64,000 bases of DNA from Mesorhizobium loti (GCA_002356515.1 AP017605.1:1302001-1366000); one strand, 5' to 3'; shown: positions 21,460 through 33,891, counted from the stretch's first letter. Translations and numbers: made by a program. The notes: generated from the letters alone by a model not told the origin.

Positions 21460-23169
21460 TCACTCATAGGAAACCAACGTTGCACCATTTTCATGGCTGA
21501 AATCTGGTTTCACGCCAAGCATGGCCGCTGAGCGCCTGATGATATTGCCTGCTATGACCCCAGCATTCGCGGCCGCGACGTCGGTCATCCCCGGCTTTTC
21601 CGGGTGCGGGGCGTCGGCAATCGTAAACACCAGATATTGCGGGTCGTCCATCGGGAAGGCGGCGACGAAAGTATTGAAATTCAAGTCCTTGGAGTAACGG
21701 CCGTTGATGACCTTCTCGGCCGTTCCGGTCTTGCCGCCAACGCGGTAGCCGGGGACTCTGGCGTTTCTGGCCGACCCCTTTTCGGCGTTGAGCGAATAGA
21801 GGTAGCGCATGCCCTCGACCGTCTTTTCGCTCACAACTCTCTTGGCGGTGGCCATCGCTTCTTCCTGTGTGCGCACCAGGAAGGTCGGATTCATCAAGAA
21901 GCCGCCATTCATCAGCGCCGCGCAACCGACGGCCGCCTGCAACGGGGTCGTCGACACGCCGTGGCCGAAGGCGATGGTGAACGAATTGACTTGTTTCCAG
22001 ACCTTCGGCTCAGTCGGGCGGGCGACTTCCGGCAGTTCGGTCTGCATCCGTTCCAGGATGCCAAGGCGATGCAGGAATTCCCGATGCCCTTCGATGCCGA
22101 CCAGCTCGGCCTCGCGGGCCGATCCGATGTTGGACGAATAAAGGAACACCTCCGGCAACGACAGCACACGGTTCTTGCCGTGGAAATCGTGAATGGCCTG
22201 GTGGCCGACCCGGATTGGATGCGAAGCGTCGAAACGGCTGTTCATCGTCGCCTTGCCGGAATCGAGCGCCATGGCCGATGTGAAGCTCTTGAAGGTCGAG
22301 CCCATCTCATAGAGACCCGCCGACATCCGGTTCAGCCGGTCCTTTTCCTGTGCATTGTAAGGGTTGTTCGGATCGAAATCCGGCACCGAGGCCATGGCCA
22401 CCACTTCGCCGGTCTTGACGTTGAGCACGACGGCGCCGGCACCCAAGGCACGGTAGCGCTCGAGGCCGGCGGCAATCTCGTCGCGCACCACATGCTGGAT
22501 GCGCAGATCGATCGAAAGCTTCACCGGCTTGAGATCCTTGGCCACCGCCAGGCCCGACGCCTGCAGGTCGCTCAGGCCCTGCTCGTCGATATATTTCTCC
22601 ATGCCGGAGATGCCCTGATTGTCGATGTTGGTCAGGCCGACAATGTAGGACGAGGTTTCGCCGCTTGGATAGAAACGGCGCTTCTCGGTGCGAAAGCCGA
22701 AGCCGGGAATGCCGAGCTGCATGATATCGGCCTGCTGCTTGGGCGTCAGCTGCCGCTGCAGCCAGACGAAGCCGGCGCCGCTCTTGAGCTTGTGGTAGGT
22801 CTGCTCGTAGTCGATCTCGGGCAGCACGGTCGACAGTTTCTCGATCGCCTCGTCGGCATCGACGATGCGGCGCGGCTCGGCAAACAGCGACGCCGTCTTG
22901 ATGTCGGTCGCCAGCACTTCGCCATTGCGGTCGACAATGTCGGGCCGCGAGGCGGTGATCCGGCTCTGCGGGCCGCCCGACAGGTCAGGTGTCTGGAAAC
23001 CGAGATAGACCAATCGCCCTGAAATGGTCGAGAAAATGCCGAAGAACACCGCCATCGTCATCACGATGCGCGCCTTGCCCTTGCCGCCTGTCGCCTTGCG
23101 GGCGCCTTCGACGACGATCGATCTGTCTTCGCCCGTCCTGGCGCGGCGCCTCAGCAGTTTGCCGATCAT
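21460..23169 (-). CDS. ftsI: Septal transpeptidase FtsI (PBP3)
   Basis: FtsI cross-links septal peptidoglycan as a class B penicillin-binding protein. The 569-residue product has a short cytoplasmic part, one membrane segment (about 36-58), a PBP dimerisation region and a transpeptidase domain with all three active-site motifs: S291-T-F-K294, S345-S-N347 and K480-T-G482. Its start overlaps the ftsL stop by ATGA. Confidence 0.98.
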   Translation of the reverse strand: MIGKLLRRRARTGEDRSIVVEGARKATGGKGKARIVMTMAVFFGIFSTISGRLVYLGFQTPDLSGGPQSRITASRPDIVDRNGEVLATDIKTASLFAEPRRIVDADEAIEKLSTVLPEIDYEQTYHKLKSGAGFVWLQRQLTPKQQADIMQLGIPGFGFRTEKRRFYPSGETSSYIVGLTNIDNQGISGMEKYIDEQGLSDLQASGLAVAKDLKPVKLSIDLRIQHVVRDEIAAGLERYRALGAGAVVLNVKTGEVVAMASVPDFDPNNPYNAQEKDRLNRMSAGLYEMGSTFKSFTSAMALDSGKATMNSRFDASHPIRVGHQAIHDFHGKNRVLSLPEVFLYSSNIGSAREAELVGIEGHREFLHRLGILERMQTELPEVARPTEPKVWKQVNSFTIAFGHGVSTTPLQAAVGCAALMNGGFLMNPTFLVRTQEEAMATAKRVVSEKTVEGMRYLYSLNAEKGSARNARVPGYRVGGKTGTAEKVINGRYSKDLNFNTFVAAFPMDDPQYLVFTIADAPHPEKPGMTDVAAANAGVIAGNIIRRSAAMLGVKPDFSHENGATLVSYE

Positions 23170-23561
23170 TGGGCGATGCCTCCGGTCACGACGGGATCCT
23201 TGTCGCCGGTCGGCGCCTTGTCGGAACTGTCGGCCATGCTGTCCTGGCGCCCCTTCAGTATGTCCTGAATGTCCAGGGCCTTGGCCGGCAGGTCGCCCAA
23301 GCCGACGATCTGGCGGGCACTGACCGGCTCGAGCGCAAGCTGCGACTTGTAGAGTTCGGCGAGCTTCTGCAGCCGCGACGGCTGGGTGAGCAGGCTCCAG
23401 TCGGCCTTGAGCAGGTCGATCGTCTCCTCCTCATAGCGTATCTGGTTATGGATCTTCTGCACCGCCGCCAACTGGTCCTCGGCCTCGCGCTTGGTCTTGT
23501 AGGTCAGGGCCGCCGCCGAAACCATGACGGCGATCAGGACAATGTCGCTGGTACGGAACAC
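23166..23561 (-). CDS. ftsL: Cell division protein FtsL
   Basis: FtsL is a small bitopic divisome protein. I choose the GTG at 23561 (VFRTSDIVLIAVMVSAAALTYKTKREAE), which gives 131 residues with one membrane segment near the N-terminus followed by a coiled coil (AAVQKIHNQIRYEEETIDLLKADWSLL). A purine-rich Shine-Dalgarno GGGGGAGAGG lies just upstream inside the end of rsmH, four bases separate the rsmH stop from the GTG, and longer in-frame starts lie wholly inside rsmH. The C-terminal part after the coiled coil is polar and divergent. The stop overlaps ftsI by ATGA. Confidence 0.9.
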   Translation of the reverse strand: MFRTSDIVLIAVMVSAAALTYKTKREAEDQLAAVQKIHNQIRYEEETIDLLKADWSLLTQPSRLQKLAELYKSQLALEPVSARQIVGLGDLPAKALDIQDILKGRQDSMADSSDKAPTGDKDPVVTGGIAQ

Positions 23562-23565
23562 GTGC

Positions 23566-24582
23566 TTACCTCTCCCCCGGCAAAGTGATGCCGGGAAGCT
23601 TTGGAAGACCGAAAATCGAAAAGTCGCCGGCGCGTGCCGGCGCGTCGGTGCGGATTGCCGCGCGCAGCCTGGCCGAGCGGGCGCGCGGATTAGCCGCGAC
23701 CTCGGCATCGCCCGCCGTCACGCCGCCGCCAGCCTTGCGGAAGGTCGCGGTGCGCGCATGCGCCTCGGGCAGATGACGCGAACCGGTGGCGACATCGGCG
23801 CGGTCGGCGATGAAGCGCTTGACGATGCGGTCTTCCAGCGAATGGAACGTCACCACCACCAGGCGCCCCCCCGGCTTCAGCGCGCGTTCGGCCGCGAACA
23901 GCGCCTTGGCCAGTTCGCCAAGCTCGTCATTGACGTAGATGCGCAGCGCCTGGAAGACGCGGGTGGCCGGATGGATCTTGTCCTTCGGAGCGCGGCCGAT
24001 ATGCGTCTCGATGGCGTCGGCCAGTTCCAGCGTGCGCTCGAACGGCCGCTTTTCGCGGCGGGCCTCGATCATGCGGGCGATGCGGCCAGCGTGACGCTCT
24101 TCGCCGAGGAAGCCGAAGATACGGGCAAGATCGCCGGGCTTGAAGCTGTTGACGACGTCGGCGGCGCTCAGGCCAGCCTGCGCCATTCGCATGTCGAGCG
24201 GCCCGTCACTGCGAAACGAGAACCCGCGCTCGGCCTGGTCGAGTTGCATGGAGGAGACGCCAATGTCGAGCACGACGCCATCGGCGCTCTCGACATGCTC
24301 GTCCAGCGTCGAGAACGGCGCCTGGACCAGTTTCAGCCTGCCGCCCGATTGCGCCTCCAGATCGCGCCCAGCCGCGATGGCGTCGGGATCGCGGTCGATC
24401 GCCACAACGGAAGCCCCGGCCGCCAAAATGGCTTTTGTGTAGCCGCCGGCGCCGAAAGTGCCGTCGATGATGATGTCGCCCTCCGCCGGCGCCAGCGCCT
24501 CGAGCACTTCGCCAAGGAGGACCGGAATGTGGCGGACCGATCCGCCAACGGCGTTGGTATCATCGCCGTGGCCCACCATCAT
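23566..24582 (-). CDS. rsmH: 16S rRNA (cytosine(1402)-N4)-methyltransferase RsmH
   Basis: RsmH (MraW) methylates C1402 of 16S rRNA with SAM. The start at 24582 ([30 protein letters not shown]) overlaps the mraZ stop as ATGA and gives 338 residues. Family motifs are [22 protein letters not shown] (SAM site), [23 protein letters not shown] and [12 protein letters not shown]. An open extension to 25233 only reflects lack of stops in another frame of mraZ. Confidence 0.97.
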   Translation of the reverse strand: MMVGHGDDTNAVGGSVRHIPVLLGEVLEALAPAEGDIIIDGTFGAGGYTKAILAAGASVVAIDRDPDAIAAGRDLEAQSGGRLKLVQAPFSTLDEHVESADGVVLDIGVSSMQLDQAERGFSFRSDGPLDMRMAQAGLSAADVVNSFKPGDLARIFGFLGEERHAGRIARMIEARREKRPFERTLELADAIETHIGRAPKDKIHPATRVFQALRIYVNDELGELAKALFAAERALKPGGRLVVVTFHSLEDRIVKRFIADRADVATGSRHLPEAHARTATFRKAGGGVTAGDAEVAANPRARSARLRAAIRTDAPARAGDFSIFGLPKLPGITLPGER

Positions 24583-25037
24583 TCCGGTCGCTCCCCAGGC
24601 TTCGTCCCCTGCCGAAGCTGCAAAAGCCTGGCCCGCGCCTGCGCCCCATAGGCCGCAAGCCGTCCCGGCTCCCAGATCTGAAAGAAATTGCCGCGCCCGA
24701 CAAAGGCCACCTCCGCCGAGATGCCGGTATGCTCGCGAATGAAATCGCTCATCGTGATGCGGCCGTCCTGGTCGAGTTTCAGAAACGTCCCATCGCCATG
24801 GCAGAAGAAAGACATGTCGTCCGCCGTCTGCAGGAAGGGATCTTCCTGCGCAATGCGCTGTTCGTAGCGGTCGAGCAGGTCGAGCCCGCCGACATCCATC
24901 GCCGGTAGGTCGAGACAACGCAGTGCATAGAGTTCCGAATAGCCGCGCTTCTGCACGACAGCGCGGAAATGCGCCGGAACGGACACCCGCCCCTTCGCAT
25001 CGATCCTGCTCACCGTGTTCGACAGAAACCGGTCCAT
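24579..25037 (-). CDS. mraZ: Transcriptional regulator and dcw cluster repressor MraZ
   Basis: MraZ is a ring-forming AbrB-fold DNA-binding protein that represses its own dcw operon. The 152-residue product starts [25 protein letters not shown] and holds two SpoVT/AbrB-like half domains, each with a RxDxxGRxxxP-type element ([11 protein letters not shown] near the start, [11 protein letters not shown] in the second half). It is the first gene of the dcw block. Its likely operator, three TGGG repeats plus CGGG at 10-bp spacing, lies 185-220 bp upstream on the opposite strand. GTG at 25040 is an alternative start. Confidence 0.96.
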   Translation of the reverse strand: MDRFLSNTVSRIDAKGRVSVPAHFRAVVQKRGYSELYALRCLDLPAMDVGGLDLLDRYEQRIAQEDPFLQTADDMSFFCHGDGTFLKLDQDGRITMSDFIREHTGISAEVAFVGRGNFFQIWEPGRLAAYGAQARARLLQLRQGTKPGERPE

Positions 25038-25040
25038 CAC

Positions 25041-25444
25041 GCGTTACAGCCGCTTGCGCCGCCGCACCCCTCTTCATTGTCTTGCACGCGCCACTGCTGC
25101 GCGTTCCCTGCCCCGTATCAGCCTCGCCCACACGGGCAAAAACCGGCAAACGCGCAGCCGCCGCGGCTGCCCGATTGGCGTACGCTTTACCCTGACGCGG
25201 AACGAAGGCTTTGATGTCGAAATGGGATATCATGGGGCACTATGGGCGTCAACGGGAACGGGCTTCACAAACACGCGCATCGCGACCAATCCGAGCAGCC
25301 GTTACGGCACGTCTCGTCTTTATGATCCATTAAGCCTAACGAAGCGTTTAGAGCCCTCTGGCCCAAAAGAGGTGGCTTGCCGCAAATCACCTGCCCGCAT
25401 AGCGTCGAGCGACGTCTTCCGCCCAGATAACAAGGATCGAGCTC
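25041..25444. other. 404-bp divergent intergenic region mraZ / PLP enzyme
   Basis: No coding sequence that I trust lies here; open frames across it lack family resemblance and are extensions of neighbours. It should hold the outward promoters for mraZ (minus) and the PLP enzyme (plus), and it contains the MraZ-box array at 25223-25256. The implied mraZ leader would be about 180 nt. Nothing else notable was seen in 25260-25444 apart from ordinary sequence. Confidence 0.7.
25223..25256 (-). promoter_or_regulatory. Candidate MraZ operator and dcw promoter
   Basis: On the plus strand TGGG occurs at 25223, 25233 and 25243 and CGGG at 25253, an exact 10-bp period. In E. coli MraZ binds direct TGGGN repeats with 5-bp gaps, the same period, in the mraZ promoter (established). 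On the minus strand, which carries mraZ, a promoter-like TTGACG (25252-25247), a 17-base spacer and TATCCC (25229-25224) overlaps the array, consistent with autorepression. The repeats lie on the strand opposite to mraZ. The -10 match is weak, so the promoter assignment is less sure than the repeat array. Confidence 0.6.
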
Positions 25445-26560
25445 ATGTCCGAGACTGCAAAGTCACGCGCCGCCGAACTGTCCCATTTGCGCAGCCGCGA
25501 TTTCGCCACCGGCGATCCGATCCCCTTGCCGCTGACCATGGCTTCGATCTTTCACACGCCCGGCGTCGAGACCGGCGTCGATCAGTATGGCCGCTACGAC
25601 AACCCGACATGGCGCGCCGTGGAACATGTGCTCGGCCATCTGGAAGATGCGCAATGCGTGAGTTTTCCCTCTGGAATGGGCGCGATTTCATCGGTGTTTT
25701 TCGCGCTGCTGAAATCGGGCGATCGCGTGCTCCTGCCGGCGGACGGCTATCATGCCACGCGCGCGATGGCCGAACGCTTCCTGAAGCCGCTCGGCATAGT
25801 TTGCGACACCAGGCCGACGCCGACCTTCCTCGACGGCGGCTTCGAAGGCTATTCGCTGGTCTTCGTGGAAACCCCGTCCAATCCGCGGCTGGACATCTGC
25901 GACATCTCTGCGATTGCCAGGGCTGTCCACGAGCAGGGTGGGATCCTTGTCGTCGACAACACGACGATGACGCCGTTCGGCCAGCGTCCGCTCGACTTCG
26001 GCGCCGACATCGTCGTCTCCGCCGACACCAAGGCGGTCAACGGCCATTCGGACGTGCTGTTTGGCCATGTCGCCAGCCGCAACGCCGACATCATCACCAA
26101 GGTGACGGACTGGCGCGCAATGGCCGGCGGCATTCCCGGACCGTTCGAGGCCTGGCTGGTGCATCGCGGCCTCGAAACATTGGAGGTGCGTTTCGACCGC
26201 ATGTGCTCATCGGCCGAAACGATCGCGCAACGGCTCAAGGACCATCGCGCGGTGCGTGGCCTGCGCTTTCCCGGCCTCAATGGCGACCCGTCGCACAACC
26301 TCGCCCGCGTCCAGATGGAACGCTTCGGCTTCCTCATCTCCTTCGAACTCGCCTCGGAGGACAAGGCCGAGGATTTCATCAACAATTGCCAGTTGATCGA
26401 GGCCGCGACCTCCTTCGGCGGCATCCACACCTCGGCCGAGCGCCGCTCGAAACGGGGCGATGCGGTTCCCGCAGGCTTTGTCCGCCTCTCGGTCGGCTGT
26501 GAACCGGTGGAAGAACTCTGGAAGGCCATCGAGACGTCGCTGGACAGGATCAACGGCTGA
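25445..26560 (+). CDS. Cys/Met metabolism PLP-dependent enzyme (cystathionine lyase type)
   Basis: A 371-residue fold-type I PLP enzyme of the Cys/Met metabolism family, which includes cystathionine gamma-synthase, beta-lyase and gamma-lyase. Visible motifs are YGRYDNPTWRAVEHVLGHLE, FPSGMGAISSVFFALL (phosphate-binding loop), VETPSNPRLDICDI, VVDNTTMTPFGQRPL and the Schiff-base lysine K196 in SADTKAVNGHSD. The C-terminus HTSAERRSKRGDAVPAGFVRLSVGCE contains the substrate carboxylate-binding arginine. The exact reaction cannot be decided from motifs; a cystathionine beta- or gamma-lyase role in methionine or cysteine supply is likely. A single gene transcribed away from mraZ. Confidence 0.9.
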   Translation: MSETAKSRAAELSHLRSRDFATGDPIPLPLTMASIFHTPGVETGVDQYGRYDNPTWRAVEHVLGHLEDAQCVSFPSGMGAISSVFFALLKSGDRVLLPADGYHATRAMAERFLKPLGIVCDTRPTPTFLDGGFEGYSLVFVETPSNPRLDICDISAIARAVHEQGGILVVDNTTMTPFGQRPLDFGADIVVSADTKAVNGHSDVLFGHVASRNADIITKVTDWRAMAGGIPGPFEAWLVHRGLETLEVRFDRMCSSAETIAQRLKDHRAVRGLRFPGLNGDPSHNLARVQMERFGFLISFELASEDKAEDFINNCQLIEAATSFGGIHTSAERRSKRGDAVPAGFVRLSVGCEPVEELWKAIETSLDRING

Positions 26561-26670
26561 GGCGCTGGACGTGATGCCTTATTGGCAAACAGCCGAAAAG
26601 GCTTGCATCGGCAGGCGCGCCAGAGGGCGCAACCTGCTGATCTCAAAGGATTTCTCTTTCAGACGAAACT

Positions 26671-27067
26671 GCCAGCTGGCCTGTAAGCCGGGTTCTGTAT
26701 GGCCCTCGCCCCTTGCGGAACGAGAACGTGGCGGCCATTCATCTTGGGCGCATGTTGCCATGCGCCTCACGCAACCTACCCGGACGGTGAGCCGGAAACA
26801 GCCCTCGAGGGTTACCCCTCGCACCGCCCCTATTCGGTTTTGCTCCCGGTGGGGTTTACCGTGCCGCTCCTGTTGCCAGTCGCGCGGTGGGCTCTTACCC
26901 CACCCTTTCACCCTTACCCCGACAAAGTCGTGGCGGTTTGCTTTCTGTGGCACTTTCCCTGGGGTCGCCCCCGCCGGCCATTAACCGGCACCGTGTCTCC
27001 ATGGAGCCCGGACTTTCCTCACTCGCGGCCTTTCGGCGTTTGCGAGTGCGGCCGCCCAGCCAGCTGG
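26671..27067 (-). ncRNA. rnpB: RNase P RNA (bacterial class A)
   Basis: The catalytic RNA of RNase P, which matures tRNA 5' ends. On the minus strand the RNA has the P1 strand GCCAGCTGGCTGGGCGG at its 5' end, the universal GAGGAAAGTCCGGGCTCC, the P4-region ACAGAAAGCAAACCGCC, GGGTAAGGGTGAAAGGGTG, and the 3' conserved ACAGAACCCGGCTTACAGG followed by the P1 partner CCAGCTGGC. Length is about 397 nt, normal for alphaproteobacteria. A -10-like TATACG (27077-27072) precedes the 5' end. Short open frames over this stretch are artefacts. Ends are accurate to a few bases. Confidence 0.95.
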
Positions 27068-27105
27068 CAAGGCGTATAAAGGGGTTCAGCCGGGAAAACG
27101 CAAAC

Positions 27106-27130
27106 GAAAAAGCCGGCTTGTCTGCCGGCT
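27106..27130 (-). terminator. Rho-independent terminator of the SLT gene
   Basis: On the minus strand, 14 bases after the stop of the gene ending at 27145, AGCCGGC-AGACAA-GCCGGCT forms a 7-bp GC-rich stem (27130-27124 with 27117-27111) followed by TTTTTCG. It separates the transglycosylase transcript from rnpB, which starts about 40 bases further on. Confidence 0.9.
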
Positions 27131-27144
27131 CTCGCAACTTGCTG

Positions 27145-27849
27145 TCAGAGCGCGGCCATCTGAACCTTGACCTTGCTGCAATAGGCGGCCGAGATCGGGT
27201 TCATCCGCGTCGCGGCATGGCCGGCATTGTATTTCAGGATCGTGCCGCAGGTCGTGCCACCGCCAAGGTTCTGCGCCAAGGCGAGATACTTCATGCCGTA
27301 TTTGATGTTGGTGTCGGGATCGAACAGGCCCTTGGCCGAACCGTTATAGCCCATCATCCGCGCGGTTGCTGGCTTGATCTGCATCAGGCCGATCTCGCCG
27401 GCGCTGCCGACCATGTTCGGCCGATAGTTGCTCTCGATGGTGATGACGGCGTTGGCCAGCGACACCGGAACGCCGTAGCTTGCCGCATAGCGGGCAACGA
27501 TCGCGGAATACTGGCCGCTGCTGGCCACCGCTGCCGTCGACGCCGCGACGTTCCTGAGACCGATCGATGCCGTTGTCGTCATGTCGACGGTCTTGCGGCC
27601 ACGCCTCATCTGCCTTTTGGCGGAGGATTTCTTCGCCTTGGTCCAGTTGGCTTTTTCCACCTTGGCGGAAGCCTGCTTCGCCGTTGCCTTCAGGCTCTTG
27701 CTGCTTTTGGCTGAAGTGGCCTTGCCCTTGGTCACCGCGACGAGCCCCTGATCGGCCCGGGGGCTCCATGTCGCGGCATCAGCCGCGCTGAAGGCAAAAG
27801 TCACTACGCCGGCAGCAAGGGCTGCCGTTACAACGGTCAATTTCTGCAT
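27145..27849 (-). CDS. Secreted SLT-domain lytic transglycosylase
   Basis: Cleaves the MurNAc-GlcNAc bond of peptidoglycan with formation of 1,6-anhydroMurNAc. Start at 27849 (MQKLTVVTAALAAGVVTFAFSAADAA) gives a 234-residue protein with a clear Sec signal peptide; a start at 27873 would mask it. Residues 30-90 are a Lys/Ala/Ser-rich basic linker (KATSAKSSKSLKATAKQASA), probably wall-binding. The SLT domain has catalytic E139 in ITIESNYRPN, then GEIGLMQIKPATA and LKYNAGH. It has its own terminator. Family sure; specific cellular role unknown. Confidence 0.92.
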   Translation of the reverse strand: MQKLTVVTAALAAGVVTFAFSAADAATWSPRADQGLVAVTKGKATSAKSSKSLKATAKQASAKVEKANWTKAKKSSAKRQMRRGRKTVDMTTTASIGLRNVAASTAAVASSGQYSAIVARYAASYGVPVSLANAVITIESNYRPNMVGSAGEIGLMQIKPATARMMGYNGSAKGLFDPDTNIKYGMKYLALAQNLGGGTTCGTILKYNAGHAATRMNPISAAYCSKVKVQMAAL

Positions 27850-28059
27850 GTGATCCTGTTCTGTCTGGACCACGCGAAGATGTTCGCGTGGCGCTGCTTG
27901 ATTGATATCAGGACATCCGGGAGGCTAGAGGTCCGACAAACTGTACGGATTGCCCTTTGAAGCTCGATTTGGCGCCAATGAAGGCGGGGCAAGTCACTTT
28001 GAGTGACAGTTTGTAACCTGGCAGGGTAAAAGATTACTTGGGCGACGCCCTGCCCTGCG

Positions 28060-28815
28060 CTAGCCGCTCACCGAGGCAAGCAATTTTTGCAGCGTGCGCA
28101 TGGTCGACCCGTCGGCCAGCCCGTCGATCAGGCGCGGCCGGAAATGCCGCTGGAAGGCCTCGACGACAATCCGTGTCTGATCGTCGAAAATGCCTGATAT
28201 CTCGACGCCATAGCCGTAGAGCGCGAGCATCGACTGCAGTGCCTCGACATCGGCACCGCTGTCTCCGGGCTTCAGCGCGGTCCCGCGCCTGATGGGTGCG
28301 GCCGGCACAAGATGGCCGACACCGGCCTTGAACAGGGCGGTCCAAGGGAACTTCTCGCCCGGATCGATCTTGCGCCCCGGTGCTACGTCGGAATGCGCCA
28401 GCACCCGCATGGCGGGGATCGCATGCCGCCTGGCAATCCCCTTGCACAGGCCGATCACCGCATCGATCTGGCGCCGGGGGAAGCCGGGATAGCCCAGCGA
28501 ATGTCCCGGATTGACGATCTCGATGCCGACCGAGCAGGAGTTGATGTCGGTGCGTCCGAACCAGGAACTCTTGCCGGCGTGCCAGGCGCGGTCGCTTTCC
28601 CGGACCATCTGCACGATGTGGCCATTCTCATGGACGAGATAGTGCGAGGAGACTTCGCTCGCCGGATCGCACAGCCAGGCTTCCGCTCCGGCACCTGTCG
28701 CCATGCCGGTATAGTGCAGCACGATCATGTCGGGCTTCGGCGTATCGCGCCTTGGCCCGAAATTCGGCGACACCCTGACCTCGGCACTCGGCTCGTCGGG
28801 CAGGAAACCGCTCAT
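28060..28815 (-). CDS. N-acetylmuramoyl-L-alanine amidase (Amidase_2 plus peptidoglycan-binding domain)
   Basis: Cleaves the amide bond between MurNAc and L-alanine. The 251-residue product has an Amidase_2 (AmpD/AmiD type) domain with expected zinc ligands His34 (VLHYTGM), His141 (LAHSDVAPGRKIDPG) and Asp151, and SCSVGIEIVNPG with the catalytic-region Glu99. Residues about 185-245 form a peptidoglycan-binding 1 domain (PGDSGADVEALQSMLALYGYGV). No signal peptide is seen, so it may be cytosolic and act in muropeptide recycling like AmpD, though the binding domain is more typical of AmiD. The start overlaps the TerB/DnaJ gene by ATGA. Confidence 0.92.
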   Translation of the reverse strand: MSGFLPDEPSAEVRVSPNFGPRRDTPKPDMIVLHYTGMATGAGAEAWLCDPASEVSSHYLVHENGHIVQMVRESDRAWHAGKSSWFGRTDINSCSVGIEIVNPGHSLGYPGFPRRQIDAVIGLCKGIARRHAIPAMRVLAHSDVAPGRKIDPGEKFPWTALFKAGVGHLVPAAPIRRGTALKPGDSGADVEALQSMLALYGYGVEISGIFDDQTRIVVEAFQRHFRPRLIDGLADGSTMRTLQKLLASVSG

Positions 28816-29531
28816 ACGTGCCGCAGGCCCCGCTCGATCATCTCATAAGCGGCGTTGATCGCCGCGACCCTGGTCGTCGCGATCTTGATGAATTCCTGCG
28901 GCAGGCCGCGCGCGATCAGCCGATCGGGATGGTTGTCGGAAACCAGCTTGCGGTACCGCTTCCTGACCTCTTCGAACGGCTTGCCGCGCTCGATGCCGAG
29001 CACGACATAGGGGTCGCCAGCGCCGAGATTGACGTGGCGTGCGAGGATCGATTCGTAATGCGCCTCGTCGATGCGGAAGATCTCGGCGATACGGTGCAGG
29101 AAGATGCCTTCGCGCTCATGCACCAGTCCGTCGGCCTTGGCGATGTGGAACAGGCCGTCGAGTATGTCTTCCAGCATCACGCAGTTCGAATGCCCGGAGC
29201 CGCACAGTTGCGCCATGCGCTCGGCATAGGTTTCGAAACCGGCCACGTCACGTTGGGCGAGATCGAACAGCCGCGCAACGTTGCGCGTCTCCTTCGGCGG
29301 CACTTCGAATATTTCCTGGAAGGCGCGCACCTCATCCTGGGTGACGATGCCGTCTGCCTTGGCCATCTTGGCCGAGAGCGCGATCATCGCCACTGAAAAG
29401 GCAACGCGGCGGCGCAGGTCCGCGTCGCCGGAGAACACTGTGCGCACGGCATCGACAACGTCGGCAACGCCCGACGTCGCTGAAGATGATACCCGTGTGA
29501 TAAACTCGCCGAGGCGGTCCCAAATCGACAT
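28812..29531 (-). CDS. TerB-DnaJ domain protein (DjlA-like)
   Basis: A 239-residue protein from ATG at 29531 (MSIWDRLGEFITRVSSS). Residues about 40-165 are a TerB-like helical domain (SVAMIALSAKMAKADGIVTQDEV and FHIAKADGLVHEREGIFL, the two acidic repeats). Residues about 174-239 are a J domain with the HPD motif at 201-203 (LVSDNHPDRLIARG). This is the DjlA layout without an obvious membrane anchor; it should be a DnaK co-chaperone. ATGA overlap with the amidase gene suggests one transcript, a pairing repeated in other rhizobia as far as I recall. Confidence 0.9.
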   Translation of the reverse strand: MSIWDRLGEFITRVSSSATSGVADVVDAVRTVFSGDADLRRRVAFSVAMIALSAKMAKADGIVTQDEVRAFQEIFEVPPKETRNVARLFDLAQRDVAGFETYAERMAQLCGSGHSNCVMLEDILDGLFHIAKADGLVHEREGIFLHRIAEIFRIDEAHYESILARHVNLGAGDPYVVLGIERGKPFEEVRKRYRKLVSDNHPDRLIARGLPQEFIKIATTRVAAINAAYEMIERGLRHV

Positions 29532-29630
29532 GGCCCGCTTCATAGAGCCAACCGGTCCCCGCTATCAAGCCAATAACGGCCGCTGCCAGGCCCTTGAACC
29601 AGAGGCACCTTGTCGGTCCGCCCTCACGAG

Positions 29631-29655
29631 AAAAGGCCGGCGAGACGCCGGCCCT
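29631..29655 (-). terminator. Rho-independent terminator of the small lipoprotein gene
   Basis: GGCCGGC (29635-29641) and GCCGGCC (29647-29653) form a 7-bp stem with loop gagac. On the minus strand it is followed by TTTTCTCG and lies 34 bases after the stop at 29687. Confidence 0.85.
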
Positions 29656-29686
29656 TCCTCCCAAGACATGCTTTACAGCTTACAAA

Positions 29687-29899
29687 CTACTGCGCGGGCG
29701 CAGGAGCAGGCGTTGCCGGAGCCGGCTCGGCAGGCTTGGTCGAATTGTCGGCCGGGGCCGCGGGCTTCATCGGCTGCTCGGCAGCCGGCGGATTGGTACT
29801 CTGCGTAGTGGTGGTGTCAGTGCCCTTGCCGCTGTCGCTGCAGGCTGCGACGCCCAGCAGGGCAAGAGCGGACACAGAAGCCAAAATGAGCTTTTTCAT
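29687..29899 (-). CDS. Small Pro/Ala-rich lipoprotein
   Basis: A 70-residue product, MKKLILASVSALALLGVAAC followed by SDSGKGTDTTTTQSTN and a Pro/Ala tail ending PAPAQ. The signal peptide ends in a lipobox (GVAAC, cysteine 20), so the mature peptide would be about 50 residues, anchored by lipid. Composition after the cysteine is low complexity with no domain. Shine-Dalgarno AGGAGAGAT precedes the start and a terminator follows, so this is a self-contained transcription unit. Function unknown. Confidence 0.85.
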   Translation of the reverse strand: MKKLILASVSALALLGVAACSDSGKGTDTTTTQSTNPPAAEQPMKPAAPADNSTKPAEPAPATPAPAPAQ

Positions 29900-30061
29900 A
29901 CTATCTCTCCTTCAACACACGCTCACGTTGCAGTGAACGGTTACAGAGGAAATGCGCCACGCGGCCATGAGTTTCGTAACGTTGCGTTTCCGCATGTAAC
30001 ATCAACGGGATGCGTTGCTGCCGACGCCTTGGCGCATTAACAACGAAAGCTGGAAACGAAA

Positions 30062-33730
<3,669 letters not shown>

Positions 33731-33740
33731 GGAGGCTTCG

Positions 33741-33860
33741 AGAATTCGCTGCGGCGAGTCAGGTGGCGTGGCTTTCGAGAACCGGAGCGGAGCGGACATT
33801 GGAGTCCGTGAGCACCGGAAGCGCAGAAAGCCGCACCAGATGACCGCTGCAGTAGAATTA
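33741..33860. repeat. Palindromic element, family 2 copy 2
   Basis: This carries the family core GAGAACCGGAGCGGAG, hairpin CGGAC (33793-33797)/GTCCG (33804-33808) and GTGAGCACCGGAAGCG. The stem GGCTTTC (33770-33776)/GAAAGCC (33826-33832) replaces the GGCCTTC/GAAGGCC of copy 1 with pairing kept. Outer flanks GAATTCGCTGCGGCGAGTCA and TGACCGCTGCAGTAGAATT are themselves imperfect inverted repeats, and both flanks recur at copy 3. It lies between the oxoprolinase stop and the btaA Pho box. Confidence 0.8.
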
Positions 33861-33873
33861 TCGATGCCTCCGA

Positions 33874-33891
33874 CTGTCACCGGCCTGTCAT
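33874..33891 (+). promoter_or_regulatory. Pho box (PhoB site) upstream of btaAB
   Basis: CTGTCAC-CGGC-CTGTCAT: two 7-bp PhoB half-sites with the standard 4-bp spacer, nearly the rhizobial consensus. Betaine-lipid synthesis is induced by phosphate starvation through PhoB in Sinorhizobium (established), so the site fits the operon. It overlaps an in-frame ATG at 33890, which therefore cannot sensibly be the btaA start; the ATG at 33941 is used instead. Confidence 0.88.

Noticed and set aside
26699..27079. Open frames over the RNase P RNA region
   Set aside because: The conserved RNase P RNA elements explain the sequence; the frames have no protein similarity.
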